The translations under genes and the position numbers were made by a program. From an uncultured Ignavibacteria bacterium (lineage in GTDB: Bacteria > Bacteroidota > Ignavibacteria > Tepidaquicellales > Tepidaquicellaceae), in assembly GCA_937974175.1 (NCBI GenBank), contig CALJIG010000057.1:1-26562 (forward strand): a DNA stretch of 26,562 nucleotides, read 5' to 3'. Of the stretch, positions 24,203 through 26,562 are shown in pieces. Numbering within the stretch: position 1 is the stretch's first letter; every line of letters starts with the position of its first letter. The notes beneath the pieces were generated by a model that saw only the letters and a program-made list of their open reading frames with translations, searched no databases and was not told the DNA's origin.

Positions 24203-24258
24203 TAGGAAGGAATTTTAGTTATATTTACAAAATAATATTTTTCTATTAAATTTAAACT
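24203..24258. promoter_or_regulatory. Short divergent promoter region
   Basis: Only 56 bp separate the divergent dehydrogenase (minus) and DUF4870 (plus) genes. A TATATTTA at 24220-24227 (plus, 7 of 8 matches to TAnnTTTG) and a TTATTTTG (minus, reverse complement of 24228-24235, 7 of 8) lie back to back. If both are real the two promoters overlap and would compete. Confidence 0.3.
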
Positions 24259-24723
24259 ATGGAAAATAACACAGAAGTAACTCAGCAAACACCCACAAGC
24301 GATGAAAGACTGCTTGCAATGTTCTCCCACTTTTCTATTTTTCTGGGGGGAATAATATTACCGATTATTTTGTATTTTGTTCAGAAGGATAAATCGAAGT
24401 TTGTAGCATTTCACGCGCTGCAATCGATATTCTTTCATTTATTCTATGCCGCTATTATCTTTGTATTGATTATATTTTTAGTGCTTGTATTGCTAGCCAC
24501 AGGAGTTTTAGGTTTAGCTCTTTCCAAAAGCTCAGGTTCGGGTTCACCCGGTGCAGGATTTTTTATAGGGATGGGAATTTTCTATATAGGCTTGTTCGGT
24601 TCAATTCTTTTGGCTATAGCTTACGGAATTTATATGGGAATAAAGGCTTATAACGGAGAGATGAAAAAATATATAGTGGTCGGTAACTGGGCTTATAAAA
24701 AAGTATACGGCTCTTCTAATTAA
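24259..24723 (+). CDS. DUF4870-family (Tic20-like) small membrane protein
   Basis: A 154-residue membrane protein. The cytoplasmic N-terminus is hydrophilic and Thr/Gln-rich. The DUF4870 signature follows, with LLAMFSHFSIFLGG (about 18-31), PIILYFVQKDKSKFVAFHALQS and the final YNGEMKKYIVVGNWAYKK. Four hydrophobic helices are seen at about 24-44, 56-84, 100-130 and near the end. This family is widespread and shows remote similarity to Tic20. Its function is unknown; roles in membrane homeostasis are only guesses. The gene is followed by a clear terminator. Confidence 0.85.
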   Translation: MENNTEVTQQTPTSDERLLAMFSHFSIFLGGIILPIILYFVQKDKSKFVAFHALQSIFFHLFYAAIIFVLIIFLVLVLLATGVLGLALSKSSGSGSPGAGFFIGMGIFYIGLFGSILLAIAYGIYMGIKAYNGEMKKYIVVGNWAYKKVYGSSN

Positions 24724-24750
24724 TAATTAGTAATTAATAATAAATAATAA

Positions 24751-24780
24751 AAACGGGTCTCAAAGACCCGTTTATTGTTT
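24751..24780. terminator. Bidirectional intrinsic terminator
   Basis: A perfect 10-bp stem pairs AAACGGGTCT (24751-24760) with AGACCCGTTT (24764-24773) around a 3-nt loop. T-rich sequence follows on the plus strand and also on the minus strand (the AT-rich stretch 24721-24750). It sits 27 bp after the DUF4870 gene and can also serve the convergent lipoprotein gene. Confidence 0.82.
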
Positions 24781-24820
24781 ATAAGAAATTTATACTGCCC
24801 CCTCAATCCCTATCCTTCTC

Positions 24821-24854
24821 AAGGAGGAGGAAGCAAGGAGGAGGAAGCAAGGAG
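24821..24854. repeat. 14-bp tandem repeat, 2.4 copies
   Basis: AAGGAGGAGGAAGC is repeated exactly at 24821-24834 and 24835-24848 and followed by a partial AAGGAG at 24849-24854. It lies just past the stop codon of the minus-strand lipoprotein gene (stop at 24862). Likely slippage sequence; the copy number may vary between strains. Confidence 0.8.
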
Positions 24855-24861
24855 TGACTCA

Positions 24862-25719
24862 TTACTCACTCGCATCTTTAGATAAATTTATCACAGCGCT
24901 TTGTATTCCAATCGGAACTCCCATCAGCTGCCCTGACTGCACCACTGTACCAAGTATCAAACTTTGCTGCACGCCTGAGTTTGTTCTTTTATACTGAACC
25001 ACCCACAAGTCAGCGGGAAAGCCCGTAAGATTTGTAATATACGACGGAAGATTCAGCGTACCCGCAGCAGGAATCAAAAACATATTTCTTGACTGGCTGG
25101 AGCTTCCCGATAAAAATATGCTGCCGTTCATGTGGCTGGTATCGGGTACAAAGCTTGAGTTAAATTTTATAATAGGATTTGTTGCGTTTGCAAGATTCAA
25201 TGAAGCATCACTGTTCAATAAAACAGAAGGTGAAGTAGTAATCCCAACATTTGCAGATGTTACAACACTAAACGCTCCTGAAATTATATTCCTTGCCGTA
25301 GTATCCTGTATAAGACTAATCAATTGATTCGGATTAAAAAAAGCTGTCAACTCAATACAGTCGTTAGCAGTTATTAAAGGATTCGGTGTGTAGATTCTAA
25401 GCGATGTATCAGAAGGTACTCTGTAAACATAAAGCCATGCGCTAATTGTATCGGGATTAGCTACGGAGTTTAAAACAGAAAGCGTTGTTTTGCCGTTAGC
25501 ATTTACATTTCTGCCCATGATAAGAACAAGCTTTGTGCTTGCGCCGTATTTTCTTGTTGCCTGTGCATTTGCGCTATCGAGTCTTTCCTTAGCGGTTACT
25601 TCAACTGTTGTAACAGCGTTGATTATACTTTCCACAGTATTATTGCACGATGGTAAAGATAGAACAAAAATCGAGAACAGAGAAAGGAAGAGAAGTTGGT
25701 AAGATTTACTTTTTAACAT
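24862..25719 (-). CDS. Lipoprotein of unknown function
   Basis: A 285-residue protein that I do not recognise. The N-terminus is a lipoprotein signal (KSYQLLFLSLFSIFVLSLPSC, lipobox-like LPSC with the Cys at about residue 25). The mature region starts with a short helical stretch (about 28-58) and then becomes beta-rich and Ser/Asn/Thr/Val-rich, without obvious catalytic motifs or repeats. No membrane helix follows, so it is predicted to be tethered to a membrane by lipid. It converges on the DUF4870 gene with a shared terminator between them. Possible roles include surface adhesion or binding, but nothing in the sequence decides. Confidence 0.72.
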   Translation of the reverse strand: MLKSKSYQLLFLSLFSIFVLSLPSCNNTVESIINAVTTVEVTAKERLDSANAQATRKYGASTKLVLIMGRNVNANGKTTLSVLNSVANPDTISAWLYVYRVPSDTSLRIYTPNPLITANDCIELTAFFNPNQLISLIQDTTARNIISGAFSVVTSANVGITTSPSVLLNSDASLNLANATNPIIKFNSSFVPDTSHMNGSIFLSGSSSQSRNMFLIPAAGTLNLPSYITNLTGFPADLWVVQYKRTNSGVQQSLILGTVVQSGQLMGVPIGIQSAVINLSKDASE

Positions 25720-25837
25720 TTTAAAGGTTTAGTTATCAAATTTTACAAATTCATTACTTAATCTTCAACTCACAAGTTTATAGAAAGGTTTCGTTTTGGG
25801 GGTGAAATATTACTTCAATTTTGAAAGTAAGATATTT

Positions 25838-25870
25838 CAAATTTATACAATATGTCAATACCTTTCCAAA
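25838..25870 (-). promoter_or_regulatory. Bacteroidota-type promoter candidate for the lipoprotein gene
   Basis: On the minus strand the site reads TTTG (25870-25867), 21 bp, then TAAATTTG (25845-25838). Both elements match the TTTG/TAnnTTTG consensus exactly; the spacing is 1-2 bp longer than usual. Transcription would begin near 25831, giving a leader of about 110 nt. Confidence 0.4.
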
Positions 25871-26002
25871 TAAATTTACCTATTAGTAGTAATAAGTAGC
25901 ATCATCTTTTTTGTTTAATCAGGACTGCTTAAATTACTCCCGCGCAAATTGCATCAAGTTGTGTATATAATTGCAACAAATAAATCCCGTTAACGTGGTA
26001 TG

Positions 26003-26092
26003 AAAACAAAATCCGTCAAAAACCCGTCAAGATGGAAAATTTTTCAAACGCGATATTGTAAAAACAACAACGGAAGAGTGGAAATTCGTCAG
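26003..26092. repeat. Interspersed repeat, copy A (~90 bp)
   Basis: Begins AAAACAAAATCCGTCAAAAA and ends GGAAATTCGTCAG. It is closely similar to the segment 26175-26264 over its full length, with only scattered differences and small indels. Its start also matches the third, truncated copy at 26527. Unlike the other two it is not preceded by the GTTCCAA palindrome. Confidence 0.8.
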
Positions 26093-26107
26093 AGATTGGA
26101 TGATTGG

Positions 26108-26127
26108 ATTCCCGCTTTCGCGGGAAT
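26108..26127. repeat. ATTCCCGC/GCGGGAAT palindrome
   Basis: ATTCCCGC at 26108-26115 pairs with GCGGGAAT at 26120-26127 around TTTC, and is followed by GACA. This form of palindrome, whose translation gives DSRFRGND, is a common small dispersed repeat in many bacterial genomes (from memory). Confidence 0.75.
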
Positions 26128-26140
26128 GACAGGCAAGCTG

Positions 26141-26264
26141 TGAACGTTCCAACGCCGGAGCATTGGAACGAGAAAAAACAAAATCCGTCAAAAACCCGTC
26201 AAGATTTGGAAATTAAAAAATGCGATATTGTAAAAACAACAATAGGAAAATGGAAATTCGTCAG
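26141..26264. repeat. Interspersed repeat, copy B with palindromic head
   Basis: The first 65 bp (26141-26205) recur at 26493-26557 with a single difference (C26155 against T26507). They open with an imperfect palindrome CGTTCCAA...TTGGAACG at 26145-26170. The part from 26175 to 26264 repeats copy A. Together the three copies suggest a modular repeat made of a hairpin head and a ~90-bp body. Confidence 0.82.
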
Positions 26265-26289
26265 TGCAAAACCAAATGAGAAACGGCCT

Positions 26290-26402
26290 TATAAATTTTC
26301 CGTTATGAAAATCACGAGAACAAGCGAGGCGAGACGTATGTCTGAGCGAAGCGAGTTTACGTCGTAGCCCGCTTTTCGGAGTGATTTTTAGGAAAATTTA
26401 TA
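26290..26402. repeat. 113-bp long-hairpin repeat element
   Basis: The segment folds on itself through successive nested arms: 26290-26301 with 26391-26402 (12 bp, perfect), 26308-26315 with 26381-26388 (8 bp), 26322-26326 with 26370-26374 (5 bp), 26328-26330 with 26367-26369, and 26333-26338 with 26358-26363 (6 bp). The apex is a purine-rich loop containing GAGCGAAGCGAG. This is the layout of a non-coding palindromic mobile repeat (MITE- or REP-like) rather than a terminator. Confidence 0.6.
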
Positions 26403-26419
26403 CAGCCTTGATTTTTTTG

Positions 26420-26465
26420 GTTCTTTTTGTATCAAGACAAAAAGAACAATCAAACGAAGTTTGAT
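26420..26465. repeat. Two adjacent hairpins next to the long-hairpin element
   Basis: GTTCTTTTTGT (26420-26430) pairs with ACAAAAAGAAC (26437-26447), a perfect 11 bp. Directly after it, ATCAAAC (26449-26455) pairs with GTTTGAT (26459-26465), 7 bp around GAA. They may be part of the same repeat complex or intrinsic terminators left from a lost gene. Confidence 0.55.
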
Positions 26466-26492
26466 AAAGATTGGTTTCTTGAAGATGTTTGA

Positions 26493-26562
26493 TGAACGTT
26501 CCAACGCTGGAGCATTGGAACGAGAAAAAACAAAATCCGTCAAAAACCCGTCAAGATGGAAA
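26493..26562. repeat. Interspersed repeat, copy C (cut by the window end)
   Basis: Starts with the same palindrome-headed 65 bp as 26141-26205 (palindrome at 26497-26522) and then continues GGAAA like copy A rather than TTGGAAA like copy B. It runs off the end of the window, so further copies may follow. Confidence 0.8.

Larger units (their letters stand above)
25720..26562. other. Gene-free right end with interspersed repeats
   Basis: 843 bp without a credible gene. The first ~280 bp are the upstream region of the lipoprotein gene, with a promoter candidate at 25838-25870 and an imperfect inverted repeat (25804-25815 with 25825-25838). The remaining ~560 bp are a patchwork of repeats, listed separately, cut by the end of the window. 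An 87-codon open frame at 26104-26367 is made of repeat sequence and is not a gene. Confidence 0.7.

Noticed and set aside
26104..26367. 87-codon plus-strand open frame beginning MDSRFRGNDR
   Set aside because: It is built from the ATTCCCGC palindrome, copy B of the interspersed repeat and part of the long hairpin. DSRFRGND is a well-known spurious translation of this repeat class.
26003..26562. Possible CRISPR array
   Set aside because: The repeats are long, irregularly spaced, of unequal length and carry palindromic heads; no uniform spacers and no cas genes are present.

Overview
The window is AT-rich bacterial chromosome that most likely comes from an Ignavibacteria-like member of the Bacteroidota/Chlorobi (FCB) group. 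The best evidence is a secreted dehydrogenase ending in the type A sorting domain of the type IX secretion system (T9SS), with the motif QNYPNPFNP. Supporting signs are OMP beta-barrel and DUF4397 families common in that group, TPR-linked cytosolic kinases, and several promoter-like sites matching the Bacteroidota pattern TAnnTTTG. The phylum assignment is an inference; no rRNA or tRNA gene is present.

Layout. 1-6551 is an RND multidrug-efflux operon: TetR regulator, membrane fusion protein, inner-membrane RND pump and TolC-like outer-membrane channel. The regulator is preceded by two identical-format 28-bp palindromes that flank promoter-like sequences. 6581-6734 holds a highly structured element, probably an untranslated RNA, that I cannot assign to a family. 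6766-8269 carries an SDR oxidoreductase and a fatty-acid 2-hydroxylase-like membrane enzyme. 8346-10268 is a cytosolic TPR histidine kinase without an adjacent response regulator. 10270-14720 holds three minus-strand envelope genes: a DUF3298 lipoprotein, an outer-membrane beta-barrel receptor and a DUF4397 lipoprotein. 15049-15348 is a small predicted ferredoxin-fold protein.

15438-22720 is a tight six-gene run with 8-13 bp gaps: a 7TM-HD phosphodiesterase of the PgpH type, a Xer-type tyrosine recombinase, an ABC ATPase with two permeases of the BMP/nucleoside importer class, and a HAD phosphatase. No substrate-binding lipoprotein accompanies the importer here. 22754-24202 (minus) is a T9SS-exported glucose/sorbosone dehydrogenase-like protein that lacks the usual catalytic Asp. 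It is followed by a DUF4870 membrane protein and an unidentified lipoprotein. From 25720 to the end there is no credible gene; the last ~560 bp are packed with interspersed palindromic repeats.

I did not find a convincing novel multi-gene system. The points most worth following up are the structured RNA at 6581-6734, the paired palindromes upstream of the efflux operon, the promoter/terminator overlap ahead of the PgpH-like gene, the asymmetric ABC ATPase and the repeat cluster at the right end.
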